Part shown: positions 8,225 through 15,881 of the stretch, piece after piece | Numbering within the stretch: the stretch's first letter is position 1 | Layout of the letters: every line of letters begins with the position of its first letter | Origin: CAYVKM01 sp964452045 | GTDB lineage: Bacteria; Calditrichota; Calditrichia; RBG-13-44-9 | Direction: 5' to 3' | Assembly: GCA_964452045.1 (NCBI GenBank) | Contig: CAYVKM010000019.1 | Coordinates: 1 to 51,220, forward strand | DNA length: 51,220 bases | The notes under the pieces: model-generated | The model's input: only the letters and a program-made list of their open reading frames with translations | Databases searched by the model: none | Told to the model about the DNA's origin: nothing | Made by a program: the position numbers and the translations under genes

Positions 8225-8397
8225 TTTGTAGATTTCCCTTTTTTATTTCTATAGATGATTGCTATTGTGGCGATTACGATCCATACAAATCCAAAATATA
8301 ATTGAACTGAATCATCCATGATTATGCCCAATAATATAAAGGCAATTCCAATTACTGAAAATGGCATACTCAATTTAAATAAAATTGCTAAGGTCAT
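8221..8397 (-). CDS. Tiny two-TM membrane protein, first gene of the operon (58 aa)
   Basis: 58 residues starting MTLAILFKLSMPFSVIGIAF. Helices are at about 12-27 (PFSVIGIAFILLGIIM) and 33-49 (LYFGFVWIVIATIAIIY), with the loop DDSVQ and the basic tail RNKKGKSTK. The stop codon (8221-8223) overlaps the next start as ATGA. Size, two-helix layout and basic tails are alike in all three operon members, but their sequences do not obviously align, so they are not simple duplicates. Family not recognised. No clear Shine-Dalgarno sequence on this first gene. Confidence 0.65.
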   Translation of the reverse strand: MTLAILFKLSMPFSVIGIAFILLGIIMDDSVQLYFGFVWIVIATIAIIYRNKKGKSTK

Positions 8398-8564
8398 ATT
8401 TTTAGCCCTTACTATTCATACCAAATCCTTTGGCTAATCTGCATTAGGATTGTGGACTACTAACATTGATTAACCAAATACCTTTAATCAGACACTGAAC
8501 TAAAAAACACCCATAGTCGCAGTGGTAATGTTAAACCAATTGCTATACTTGCTCAGCTTAATTT

Positions 8565-9491
8565 TTACCTCTTACCTATGAATATTGTTACCACTGATGA
8601 CAGCACGAGGATAAGTCCGGTTACCAAATGGAGAATACATACTATTTTACCCATTACAACCATACGTGCGGGTATTGCGTATTCTTTCCAGGATACAGTC
8701 ACAACTTTCCATAAGAATCCGATTAATAACAGCGTAATCAGTGCCGTCGGGTTTACCGCACCGGAGAATACAGATAATAGTATGGTCAAAATAAAGATAT
8801 ATGAGAGCATACTGACCCCATAACGACCGGAGAAACGTGAACCAAAATCAATAACCAATGTTTTCCGCCCAATTTTCTCATCATTAATTCTGCTGGCTAA
8901 TTCATCCAGCCAAACCCATAAGCCTGTTGCCACCACCAAAGGTAGCGATGCCAGATACACTGTGCGGGTAAGATCACCAACCTGAACAAGATATGCCCCA
9001 AGCACGGGAATCATACCCAAGCCTTCGGCAATGATAACTTCCCCTCCAACTCGCCGGTAAAAATTGAACGGCGGCAGCACATAGATCACCCCCACAAATA
9101 AGGTCGTTAGTCCATATACAATAAAAATATAGTTTGGAACACCTGACCGCAGAATCAAATTGCTGTTTAGATGCAAACCCAGAAAACATAATATAATAAT
9201 GCAAATACCAGCATACTTTAGAAGCCGGGATTTAGGCCAGGAAGGTGTAGTCTTATCCTGAATCCAGACCAGCAAGAAAGAGAATCCTAAATGAAAAAAA
9301 ACAGTAGCGATCAGAAATTCAACTGCCGCAATCCATTTGAATGAAAAACCTGAAGGATGGAGCCAGAATGGTAAGGTTGTCCCAACCAATGCCGGCAGAA
9401 TTGAAGCGGTCCAGTATCGATATCCTGCATAATATAGATATCCGGAAATACCTTTTGATTGTTCAGCCAACAAGAAATCTGTAGATGCCAT
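8565..9491 (-). CDS. UbiA-like membrane prenyltransferase homologue
   Basis: Eight to nine hydrophobic helices over about 308 aa. The N-terminal region YYAGYRYWTASILPALVGTTLPFWL and the loop LDELASRINDEKIGRKTLVIDFG resemble MenA/UbiA enzymes, where a DxxxD-type second Asp motif followed by GKRTL is conserved (here DELASRINDEKIGRKTL). The first Asp-rich motif, usually NDxxD, is not clear: the matching place reads LVWIQDKTTPSW. Catalysis of the usual aromatic prenylation is therefore uncertain. I prefer the ATG at 9489-9491; a TTG eleven codons upstream is also possible. A degenerate attC-like site lies just 5' of the gene (9554-9643). Confidence 0.6.
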   Translation of the reverse strand: MASTDFLLAEQSKGISGYLYYAGYRYWTASILPALVGTTLPFWLHPSGFSFKWIAAVEFLIATVFFHLGFSFLLVWIQDKTTPSWPKSRLLKYAGICIIILCFLGLHLNSNLILRSGVPNYIFIVYGLTTLFVGVIYVLPPFNFYRRVGGEVIIAEGLGMIPVLGAYLVQVGDLTRTVYLASLPLVVATGLWVWLDELASRINDEKIGRKTLVIDFGSRFSGRYGVSMLSYIFILTILLSVFSGAVNPTALITLLLIGFLWKVVTVSWKEYAIPARMVVMGKIVCILHLVTGLILVLSSVVTIFIGKR

Positions 9492-9553
9492 TCTTTTCTG
9501 AGTGACTTTGATTTTCTTATGCAAATAACGGCTTTAGTATTAGCTGCCGGTTT

Positions 9554-9643
9554 GATTAATGTTTAGGTTAAGCTCAATTTGCTTTTGTAAAACAAATCAT
9601 CCACATGCCCAGACTCTTCCAGCTCAGCTTGATGCCTGAATCA
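9554..9643 (-). repeat. attC-like integron recombination site (degenerate)
   Basis: Reading the minus strand, TGATTCAGGCATCAAGCTGAGC is followed about 40 nt later by GAGCTTAACCT and ATTAATC. The inner arm GGCATCAAGCTG is shared with the sites at 10329 and 14784, and AGCTTAACCT pairs imperfectly with it. The outer boxes are poor. The stop codon of the DUF6064 gene lies within the left box, typical of compact gene cassettes. Confidence 0.45.
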
Positions 9644-10294
9644 GGTGGTACGTTTTGCTCTTAATTTTACTTGAGATCCTCTTCTTATTATCAATATAGT
9701 GCCAAATATTCCTGCCACAATCAAACCTATATCTTCATAGATGCCGTTACTGGCTGCCAGAAATCCGCCTGATGCAATTACAACCGGAATAATATAATAT
9801 TGAAGTGGAATTTTATTGTTAATTATCAAGAATACCCCAAATGTAAATATCGCTGTTGGACATGGAACCAAACCGGCAGGAAAAAACTTTGGATAGATAT
9901 TACCCAGGAGATATCCAAATAGTTGATATCCAATTATCGCATAAAAAACAAACAAGAGTCCGATCAATGTATAGATTTTATCAGGGGAACCTATAGTGAT
10001 ATCAGAACGCTTTATACTATAAAGTAATAGCAGTCCTTGAATGACACATAATACTCCAAAGGTATAGCCGAAGAAATGAGAGGGGGACCAATATATTAAA
10101 CTGAATACAATTCCATTAAATAACCATAACAATGATAATACCGATAGTACAATTTTTGTAGAATATTTGGTCTGCTTAAACAAATAGAACAATATTAAAG
10201 CAATTAAAACGTAAGCAATAATTTGAATCGGCCAGATCGCAAGATTATAATTCTCTAATACCAATAAAAATTCCTCGGTTGAAAAAGAAAACAT
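9641..10294 (-). CDS. DUF6064-type polytopic membrane protein
   Basis: 217 aa with about seven predicted helices. The segment GLVPCPTAIFTFGVFLI is the signature I associate with DUF6064, in which a GlxPCPTtIFTfGlLL stretch lies between helices; length and helix layout also fit. Function unknown. Strong Shine-Dalgarno (GGGGG, 7 nt before ATG). It is bracketed by attC-like sites on both sides (9554-9643 downstream, 10329-10387 upstream), so it looks like a single-gene integron cassette. Confidence 0.75.
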   Translation of the reverse strand: MFSFSTEEFLLVLENYNLAIWPIQIIAYVLIALILFYLFKQTKYSTKIVLSVLSLLWLFNGIVFSLIYWSPSHFFGYTFGVLCVIQGLLLLYSIKRSDITIGSPDKIYTLIGLLFVFYAIIGYQLFGYLLGNIYPKFFPAGLVPCPTAIFTFGVFLIINNKIPLQYYIIPVVIASGGFLAASNGIYEDIGLIVAGIFGTILIIRRGSQVKLRAKRTT

Positions 10295-10328
10295 GACTTT
10301 GCCCCCTAAAATTTATTCTCTTTTACCA

Positions 10329-10387
10329 CCTAACGGACTCGGCATAAGTTGCCCCTCTCGTAGGGTCAGCTTGATGGCCGAGTTAGG
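10329..10387 (-). repeat. attC integron recombination site (best example)
   Basis: 59 bp. On the minus strand it starts CCTAAC and ends GTTAGG, complementary R''/R' boxes of the RYYYAAC...GTTRRRY type. Inner arms TCGGCCATCAAGCTG and CAACTTATGCCGA pair with each other, leaving unpaired extra bases on one strand as required for IntI recognition of folded attC. The short central part is ACCCTACGAGAGGGG. It lies between the DinB gene stop (10397) and the DUF6064 gene start (10294), exactly where a cassette boundary is expected. Confidence 0.85.
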
Positions 10388-10396
10388 AACCATAAT

Positions 10397-10888
10397 TTAT
10401 TTTAAAATTGCTTCTATTTGATTTACATGATGAGCAACATGGTCAGCCTGCATCTCAATGACAAAGCCTACCGGCACCATCTCTATTTTACTATTTGGTT
10501 CACGAAATCCCACGGCCCGGTTCCATCCGTCCGGCACATAATCAAGAAGTTGGACTACATGATCTCTAATTGCTTTGAGTAGAGCAAGAGATGCCTCAAT
10601 CGGTCGTTGGTCATATGCCCAACGGTCAGCCCAGGTGTCTTGCGATAATGCACGATACCAATCCAGTGAGAATTCGCTTTGATCGTTGCCAATAGCTTGT
10701 TTAATGCATGTTTTCCAAATATCATCTCCGTCTACAATGTGGTGCACAATTTGCCGGATGGTCCACTTGCCTTTAGAGGGAGCATTGTTTAGATCAGCCT
10801 CTTTCAAGCCTGTAAGAGCTCTCTCAAGTAATATCGGTCCCTCAATGTATCGGGGTATTACAGAATCCTTGTTAGCTGGTGATTTCAT
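10397..10888 (-). CDS. DinB/YfiT-type four-helix metalloprotein
   Basis: 163 aa, usual for the DinB_2 superfamily. The N-terminal LERALTGLKEADLNNAPSKGKWTIRQIVHHIVDGD holds the first metal-ligand region (HH.VD). The C-terminal MQADHVAHHVNQIEAIL holds the other His ligands, the typical H...HH arrangement at the end of helix 4. Proteins of this fold include thiol-dependent transferases and many of unknown role. Good Shine-Dalgarno (AAAGG). Its attC (10329-10387) follows 9 nt after the stop; R repeat copy 3 is upstream. Confidence 0.8.
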   Translation of the reverse strand: MKSPANKDSVIPRYIEGPILLERALTGLKEADLNNAPSKGKWTIRQIVHHIVDGDDIWKTCIKQAIGNDQSEFSLDWYRALSQDTWADRWAYDQRPIEASLALLKAIRDHVVQLLDYVPDGWNRAVGFREPNSKIEMVPVGFVIEMQADHVAHHVNQIEAILK

Positions 10889-10933
10889 TTCTTTCCTTTA
10901 TATTTCTCTAAAGAATTGATTAGCTCCTAACTC

Positions 10934-11150
10934 TATATTAAGTCGTTTGACCTCCTCGTTGAAATTGTTCTAATATAAGGCAAATATAAAGGAAACCATA
11001 ACCTAATCCGTTGGGAATTGTTGCGGAAATTGGAAAATGGTTTAGGTATTATTGAGTTGGAATTTAGTTAAGATTAAAAAGAGTATGAGAGTGAGTCATT
11101 CTTTCGACTGATATTAAAGTGTACTTTATTCATCAGGTAAAAGAGATCAT
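10934..11150 (-). repeat. R intergenic repeat, copy 3
   Basis: Shared blocks on the plus strand: ATATTAAGTC, TTCTAATATAAGG, CATAACCTAATCCG, GGAATTGTTGCGGAAATTGG, GTGTACTTTATTCATC and GGTAAAAGAG. It fills the gap between the DinB gene start and the stop of the hydrolase at 11170. On the minus strand it carries TATATTTG at 10981-10988. Confidence 0.7.
10981..10988 (-). promoter_or_regulatory. Candidate promoter box TATATTTG inside R repeat copy 3
   Basis: Minus-strand TATATTTG, matching TAnnTTTG, about 93 nt upstream of the DinB ATG. It is at the same place within the R element as the box in copy 2. Confidence 0.4.
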
Positions 11151-11169
11151 ACTTAAAAGGTTAAGAAAA

Positions 11170-12192
11170 TCATTTATAGGTATCTTCATGCTTTTTAAAC
11201 TCGTTTGAATTGTATTGGTTAATATCTCTTAACCAATCAAATAAAGCTCTTTCGTATTTTGCCTCATTAATATTATGCCCTTCGCCATCATATTGCAGAA
11301 TCAGATAATCTTTACCTTCATTTTTTAGTCTTTGCAGGTTTTCGATACTTTTTTCTATCGGACCGAATTTATCTATTTTTGCATCCCCGAATATCCATAC
11401 GATAGGAATATCGATCTGCTGGAGATATGAAACAGGATCAAAATCAGCTACTGTCGCATACCATTTTCTATATTTCTTGATTTCATCCCTATCTACATCT
11501 TCACCGTAAGCACTTTTAAACCATTTTCTATATTTGTTCTTTTCAAGAAGCTGCCAGAACCTGCCGGAATCAGATGAAGTAGTTTGTTTCCCTTCTAATA
11601 ACTGCATTTCGCTTGATTCTTTTATCTCTTGCTCGGTAAAACCTTCACCTCTTAAACGCTCCCCTCTCTCAAAAATTCTGTCTTCACTGACGGTGACCAC
11701 AGAGGCTGATCTTATGATCATAAAACGAATCAAATTTGACTTTACCGCCGCAAGCGGGGCTACCCACCCACCCTGACTGGAGGCATGTAGACCAATTTTT
11801 GTCTTGTCGATAATTTCCTGATTGCTTAAAAAATTTACTGCGGCAATCACATCATTTGCTAAATCTTCAAAACTAAAATAAGTTATTTCGGCTTTTTTCC
11901 CCCCGGATTTTCCTGTTCCTCTTTTATCATAAATAAGAGCTGCATACCCTATAGATCTCAGCCATTTAGCACTGTATAAACTGTTGCCACGTGTCTCGGG
12001 GCCAGAACCGTGCACAAATACTATCGCCGGGAAAGGTCCCTTGCCCTCTGGTAGTAGTAAAGTTCCCGAAAGCGTAATATTCCCATTCCGGAAAGTTACT
12101 CCCTTTGAAACCGGTGATAAATTATTAGGAAATGCAAATTGATATTGAATTAAAAAGATGAAACTAAAGACAATTGAGGAAATTACTTTCAT
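11170..12192 (-). CDS. Secreted alpha/beta hydrolase (dienelactone hydrolase/acyl peptidase-like)
   Basis: About 340 aa from the ATG at 12190-12192, chosen because it opens a clean signal peptide (MKVISSIVFSFIFLIQYQFAFP). The mature part begins with a strand pair (GVTFRNGNITLSGTLLLPEG), then AIVFVHGSGPETRG (oxyanion region), YDKRGTGKSGGK, the nucleophile elbow GLHASSQGGW (Ser in ASSQGG), an acid in WIFGDAKID and a His in YDGEGHNI. This is a serine esterase/peptidase-like fold exported to the periplasm; substrate unknown. R repeat copy 3 follows the stop directly. Confidence 0.82.
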   Translation of the reverse strand: MKVISSIVFSFIFLIQYQFAFPNNLSPVSKGVTFRNGNITLSGTLLLPEGKGPFPAIVFVHGSGPETRGNSLYSAKWLRSIGYAALIYDKRGTGKSGGKKAEITYFSFEDLANDVIAAVNFLSNQEIIDKTKIGLHASSQGGWVAPLAAVKSNLIRFMIIRSASVVTVSEDRIFERGERLRGEGFTEQEIKESSEMQLLEGKQTTSSDSGRFWQLLEKNKYRKWFKSAYGEDVDRDEIKKYRKWYATVADFDPVSYLQQIDIPIVWIFGDAKIDKFGPIEKSIENLQRLKNEGKDYLILQYDGEGHNINEAKYERALFDWLRDINQYNSNEFKKHEDTYK

Positions 12193-12316
12193 AGATTTAA
12201 AATCCCTTCTTTTGCAAACTGTGAAATTGATAAAAACATAAAAAGTCCGCAAAATGGTCTGTGCTAGCCAGGTTCGCCCCAGGAACGTATTATTTGGCGT
12301 GAATCAATTCGGGAAT

Positions 12317-12643
12317 TTAATCCGTAATCGGTCCGCGATCTGGATATAATGGGGTGATTACCTCATAAACTTCCCGTCTAACATCTTTTGCTTCGTAAGC
12401 AGCAAGAATCGTTTTCGACAATTCGGTTTCGCGAAAAGCAGAGAGAGCATTTTGATCCTCAAAGAAGTAGATACCACAGACGTCACCGGTCGATTCGTCT
12501 CGTCCGTAGATTTTCTGTACCAGCCCAGGTATCTCACGAAAATGAGGTTGACGTTCAATCATTCGGCGTTCCAGCTCAGCCCAGTCGAGATCGGATTTAA
12601 CCCGCACAAATAATACTGTTGCCAAAATCGGTTCTCCTTTCAT
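12317..12643 (-). CDS. Small ferredoxin-fold (ABM/YdhR-like) protein
   Basis: 108 aa. TVLFVRVKSDLDWAELERRMIERQPHFREIPGLVQKIYGRDESTGDVCGIYFFEDQNALSAFRETELSKTI fits the dimeric alpha-beta barrel pattern of antibiotic-biosynthesis-monooxygenase-like/YdhR proteins, with a PGL..K.Y motif and an F.d..al.aFr.sel segment. Cytoplasmic, substrate unknown. The annotated ATG lacks a Shine-Dalgarno sequence. A TTG six codons in (12623-12625) has AGGAG at 7 nt spacing and would give the start MATVLFVRV, so it may be the true start. Confidence 0.72.
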   Translation of the reverse strand: MKGEPILATVLFVRVKSDLDWAELERRMIERQPHFREIPGLVQKIYGRDESTGDVCGIYFFEDQNALSAFRETELSKTILAAYEAKDVRREVYEVITPLYPDRGPITD

Positions 12644-12660
12644 TTAATAAATGTCTTTAT

Positions 12661-12694
12661 GCCAATTTCCTGCCATGTCGGCAGGCAGGATGGC
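12661..12694. repeat. Imperfect hairpin between two cassette-like genes
   Basis: CCTGCC/GGCAGG form a perfect 6-bp stem with loop ATGTC, extended by outer GCCA/TGGC with an internal bulge. It sits 18 nt upstream of the YdhR-like gene and downstream of DUF4256. No T-run follows on the minus strand, so a terminator is doubtful. It could be the core of a degenerate attC whose outer boxes are lost. Confidence 0.4.
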
Positions 12695-12759
12695 TTAGCT
12701 TAAATATTTATCAATCTTAGGATTCATTGCAATTATTATCAACCACTATTTGTGTAAAT

Positions 12760-13347
12760 TCATACTTTTAGTGAACCGCGGAAACCCCGGCCGGCATAGT
12801 AGGATTCTGCTCCGTTGTGATAAACAAAAACGGTGTCGTAGCGGCGATCACAAAAGAGAGCACCGCCCAGTTTTCTGATAGCAGCTGGTGTTTTCACCCA
12901 GCTTGATGTCTTCAAATCGAAGTTTCCAAGTTTCTGCAGCTCCCGGTATTGTTCTTCGGTTAAAAGCTCAATACCCATGGCAGCAGCCATTTGAAGAGCG
13001 CTATTTTGCGGTTTATGTTCTTTCCTGGACTCCAGCGCCTCACGGTCGTAACACAGACTTCTCCGGCCCTTAGGACTTTCCGCCGAACAATCATAAAAAA
13101 TGTATTCGCCCGTATTTTTATCATGACCCACAACATCCGGTTCGCCGCCGGTTCTTTCCATCTCATTGAGTGACCACAGTTTTTCACCCGTTTTGGTGGG
13201 GTCCATCCCGCGAATGCGGGATTGTACTTTAGCCCATTCGATCCCTTTATGGCGGTTCATGTTTTTCTCAAAGCGGGTTTTCAATAGGCTAAGTAGTTCT
13301 TCGCGTTGTTCGGGTGACAACCCCTTTTTATTGCTCATTCCATTCAT
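12760..13347 (-). CDS. DUF4256 domain protein
   Basis: 195 aa, soluble. Conserved DUF4256 features: LLKTRFEKNMNRHKGIEWAKVQ, LWSLNEMERTGGEPDVVGHD, EYIFYDCSAESPKGRRSLCYDREALESRKEHKP and a C-terminal VFVYHNGAESYYAGRGFRG. Length and order match the family as I know it. Function is unknown; it is common in soil bacteria as a single gene. GGAG lies 9 nt before the ATG. R repeat copy 4 lies directly upstream. Confidence 0.85.
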   Translation of the reverse strand: MNGMSNKKGLSPEQREELLSLLKTRFEKNMNRHKGIEWAKVQSRIRGMDPTKTGEKLWSLNEMERTGGEPDVVGHDKNTGEYIFYDCSAESPKGRRSLCYDREALESRKEHKPQNSALQMAAAMGIELLTEEQYRELQKLGNFDLKTSSWVKTPAAIRKLGGALFCDRRYDTVFVYHNGAESYYAGRGFRGSLKV

Positions 13348-13410
13348 TTATAGATACTCCGAATATAAAGTGTGGTATTCATAATAATACTTCTGAGTGC
13401 GTCTAAACAG

Positions 13411-13650
13411 ATATTAAGAAATTTGATTTCCTTTATTCAATATTTCTAATATCACGACTTTAACAATTAAGCTATACCTTACATTGGTTTGAAATGTTTC
13501 CCGACCGGGAAGTCTGCTTTAGGATAATTTATCAAGTAACCGGATATTATGCAGAGGATATAGGGAGTCAGCCAATCATTGAATGTAGATTAATGCACAA
13601 TCTTTCTATAAGGAAATATGGTAGAATTTAATTCCAATTGAATTTTATAG
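13411..13650 (-). repeat. R intergenic repeat, copy 4
   Basis: Shared blocks: ATATTAAGAAATTTGATTTCC, TTTCTAATATC, GTCAGCCAATCATTGAATG, TAGATTAATGCACAATC and TAGAATTTAATTCCAATTGAA. The outer ATTTCCTT (left) and AAGGAAAT (right) form a perfect 8-bp inverted pair as in copy 2. It fills most of the gap between DUF4256 and the tandem NTF2 gene. The central TTGTTGCGGAAATTGG block of the other copies is poorly preserved. Confidence 0.6.
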
Positions 13651-13743
13651 GCTTCCCCCAAACCTAATGTAGATCTTGCAGAAAACAGTCAGATGGGATC
13701 GGTGTTATTCGACCTCTTGCCCCTACATTGCCAGGCATCAACT

Positions 13744-14724
13744 TCAATGACCACCTCTCCGGATAAGACGATCGTCCTCACTGGGCAGTATGCGTAGTGC
13801 GGCAATGAGCCAATCGCCAGACTCCCGCACAAGAACCCACATCGCTCTGGCTTGACGGAGGGGCTGCAGATCATCCCCTGTCTCCCGGACGGCACCTGTA
13901 CCGATAACGTTTATCTGGACGACATTATTGCTTATTGTTCGTATTTCATCGATGATTAATAGCGCTTTGTAGGGCCTCGGTTTAGAAAAGTAAGCACGCC
14001 ACCAATCTTCAATCGCCTGTTTACCTTGTATCAGGGGACTGTTGCGCACAATGATATCCGCATCATTCCGATAAAAGGCAGTAACCACAGTTGGGTCATG
14101 ACTATTCCATGCATCCTGGTATGCATCAACAAATGCGCGTATTTGAGGCCGCAGGGACTCTGCAGTCTCAATTGAAGCTCCCAGGATAATGCTGTCCTTC
14201 TCTGTCGGCATTCCGCGTATGGCCGAAATGAGCCAGTTGCCGTTTTGGCGATGCAACAGCCAGGTACCGCGTGCTTTTCTGGTCTGAAGCTCAGCTCCCA
14301 GAGAGTCCCGGCCTCCGGTTGTTGATTCGATGTTGGCTAACGCAACATCGGCTGATAAGAATCTTAAAGAATGTAAATTGAATGTCCCCCTTCGCGCCGG
14401 TTCTTGCTTATTAAATTTACTCCGCCAGTAATCCCGCCACCAGTTCTCGATGGCCTGCCTCCCGTTTATTTCGGGCAGGTTGCCCATCACGAAATCCGCA
14501 TCTTCCGTGAAAAACTTTGAAAGCGCTACAGGATCGTGGGTGTTAAATGTGCGCTCATACGCTTCAAATTGTCTGCGTACCGCTGCGGAATCTTCGTCGG
14601 TCTGCGCTACTGCCATACCGGAAAAACTGGTTGTGAAAACAATTAAAGCTATGATTAGTGCAGTCATATTTATAGCCCCCACAAGCTTGAGCTTCGATGA
14701 CGGCTTACTAAACTTTTTACTCAT
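13744..14724 (-). CDS. Exported protein with two tandem NTF2-like (SnoaL/DUF4440) domains
   Basis: 326 aa. N-terminal basic start and hydrophobic segment (MTALIIALIVFTTSFSGMAVAQ), then two homologous cone-shaped domains. The first has VRRQFEAYERTFNTHDPVALSKFFTEDADFVMGN with ENWWRDYW. The second has IRAFVDAYQDAWNSHDPTVVTAFYRNDADIIVRN with EDWWRAYF. Each ends with GTWLLHRQNGNWLI or AMWVLVRESGDWLI. The duplication inside one chain is clear by eye. This fold binds small hydrophobic ligands or acts as an isomerase; no role can be assigned. Excellent Shine-Dalgarno (AAAGGAGG). R repeat copy 4 is downstream, an attC-like site upstream. Confidence 0.83.
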   Translation of the reverse strand: MSKKFSKPSSKLKLVGAINMTALIIALIVFTTSFSGMAVAQTDEDSAAVRRQFEAYERTFNTHDPVALSKFFTEDADFVMGNLPEINGRQAIENWWRDYWRSKFNKQEPARRGTFNLHSLRFLSADVALANIESTTGGRDSLGAELQTRKARGTWLLHRQNGNWLISAIRGMPTEKDSIILGASIETAESLRPQIRAFVDAYQDAWNSHDPTVVTAFYRNDADIIVRNSPLIQGKQAIEDWWRAYFSKPRPYKALLIIDEIRTISNNVVQINVIGTGAVRETGDDLQPLRQARAMWVLVRESGDWLIAALRILPSEDDRLIRRGGH

Positions 14725-14783
14725 TTTTTCCTCCTTTTACGATATACGAGTCAGCTAGCGAAATCAGCTAAAGTTATTTACCA

Positions 14784-14840
14784 GCATAACAGTTAGGCAT
14801 AAGCTTCCCGTTTTCCGGGGCCAGCTTGATGCCGTATTTA
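14784..14840 (-). repeat. attC-like integron recombination site
   Basis: About 57 bp. Minus strand: inner arm CGGCATCAAGCTGG and partner AAGCTTATGCC pair strongly, CCCCGG/CGGG pairs further inside, and the right box is GTTATGC. The left box (AAATAC) is degenerate. The arm GGCATCAAGCTGG is almost identical to the sites at 10329 and 9554. It sits between the hydrolase stop (14854) and the NTF2 gene start. Confidence 0.7.
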
Positions 14841-14853
14841 TTTGAAGGTTATT

Positions 14854-15678
14854 CTATCTTTTAATCCACATTAAAAGGTCCGAGTGTAGTTGTTCCCGGA
14901 CAGTTCCAAATCCGTGATTATCGTGGTAGGTTTTAAATGTTACGTCCTTTGCACCTGCTGCTTCAAGCGCCCGATAAAGTGGCAGAAGAAAATCATCGAT
15001 CGTGGTACGCTTATCTTCCCAACCGCCAAAAATAATTATTGACCGGTCAGCCAGGTTTTTTGCATTCTCTATTAATCCATAGATTTTTTGGTTTTCTTTA
15101 AGTTCGGAAAGAGAATTTTCCACATCAAAACGAATTGGACCATCTGGCGCTGAGGTTGACGCCAAAATACTATTGAGCATTTCAGCATATTCTTTATTAG
15201 CCAGATACTTTCGGATAAGGATACCATGATCAGTACCGGCAACGGAAAATATGCGGTTTACTGAGGTATCTCCGGCTGCGTATGCAAGGCTCATTCCTCC
15301 GCCCCAACTATGACCACCCAATATGATGTCTGTTGTATTTATGTCTGATCGTTTCGAGTTCTTAATCCATGCCAGGGCTGTCTCTATGTCATCAAGTGCG
15401 TTGGCAAATGAGGCAATTCCCTCGCTGTCGTGCCAGCCCCGGGGAGTAAGAACAACAACCGTTATACCCTCAGATGACAACGCTTTTCCGATTCCGAGCA
15501 CATCAGAGGGGCCCCCACCCCAGCCAGGGACAGCTAGTACTGTGGCTGATGGATTTTCTCCACCACTCCAAACGGTGAGAACTATATTAAAACCATTGCT
15601 TTCAATCTTGGTTATAGATTGCACCTTTACTATTTGGATACTCATAAATATCATAAGAATAAGAATTATTCCTTTCAT
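14854..15678 (-). CDS. Secreted alpha/beta hydrolase
   Basis: About 274 aa from the ATG at 15676-15678, chosen because AAGGA lies just upstream and it opens a signal peptide (MKGIILILMIFMSIQIVKVQS). Motifs: TVLAVPGWGGGPSD (oxyanion loop), VVVLTPRGWHDSEG, the nucleophile elbow GGHSWGGGMS (Ser in HSWGG), FGGWEDKRT (acid) and YHDNHGFG (His). This resembles periplasmic dienelactone hydrolase/esterase-type enzymes; substrate unknown. Followed by an attC-like site 14 nt after the stop, so probably a mobile cassette; R repeat copy 5 is upstream. Confidence 0.8.
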   Translation of the reverse strand: MKGIILILMIFMSIQIVKVQSITKIESNGFNIVLTVWSGGENPSATVLAVPGWGGGPSDVLGIGKALSSEGITVVVLTPRGWHDSEGIASFANALDDIETALAWIKNSKRSDINTTDIILGGHSWGGGMSLAYAAGDTSVNRIFSVAGTDHGILIRKYLANKEYAEMLNSILASTSAPDGPIRFDVENSLSELKENQKIYGLIENAKNLADRSIIIFGGWEDKRTTIDDFLLPLYRALEAAGAKDVTFKTYHDNHGFGTVREQLHSDLLMWIKR

Positions 15679-15703
15679 TTTATCCTTGCCTCCATATAAT
15701 TCC

Positions 15704-15860
15704 ATATTAAGTAATTAGACTTCCTTGACGGAATTTTTCTAATATAAGGCAGATATCAGAAAAAGCATAATCTAAATCGTCCGGAAATGTTGCGAAAATT
15801 GGAAATTGGGTCAAAGAGTGTTGATTTATTTTAGATTGACATGTTTAGAAACTCAGCAAA
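15704..15860 (-). repeat. R intergenic repeat, copy 5 (shortened)
   Basis: Carries the left blocks ATATTAAGTAATTAGACTTCC, TTCTAATATAAGGCAGATATC, CATAATCTAAATCGTCCGG and TGTTGCGAAAATTGG, but lacks the GTCAGCCA...CACTTTATTTATC part present in copies 2 and 4. About 160 bp. Located between the hydrolase start and the methyltransferase stop. Confidence 0.65.
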
Positions 15861-15881
15861 CCATTAGCAAAATGAAGCTTT

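Noticed and set aside
8455..8564. attC site 5' of the tiny-protein operon
   Set aside because: AAATTAAGCTGAGC and GTTTAAC resemble parts of attC arms, but the two halves do not pair well enough to call a site.
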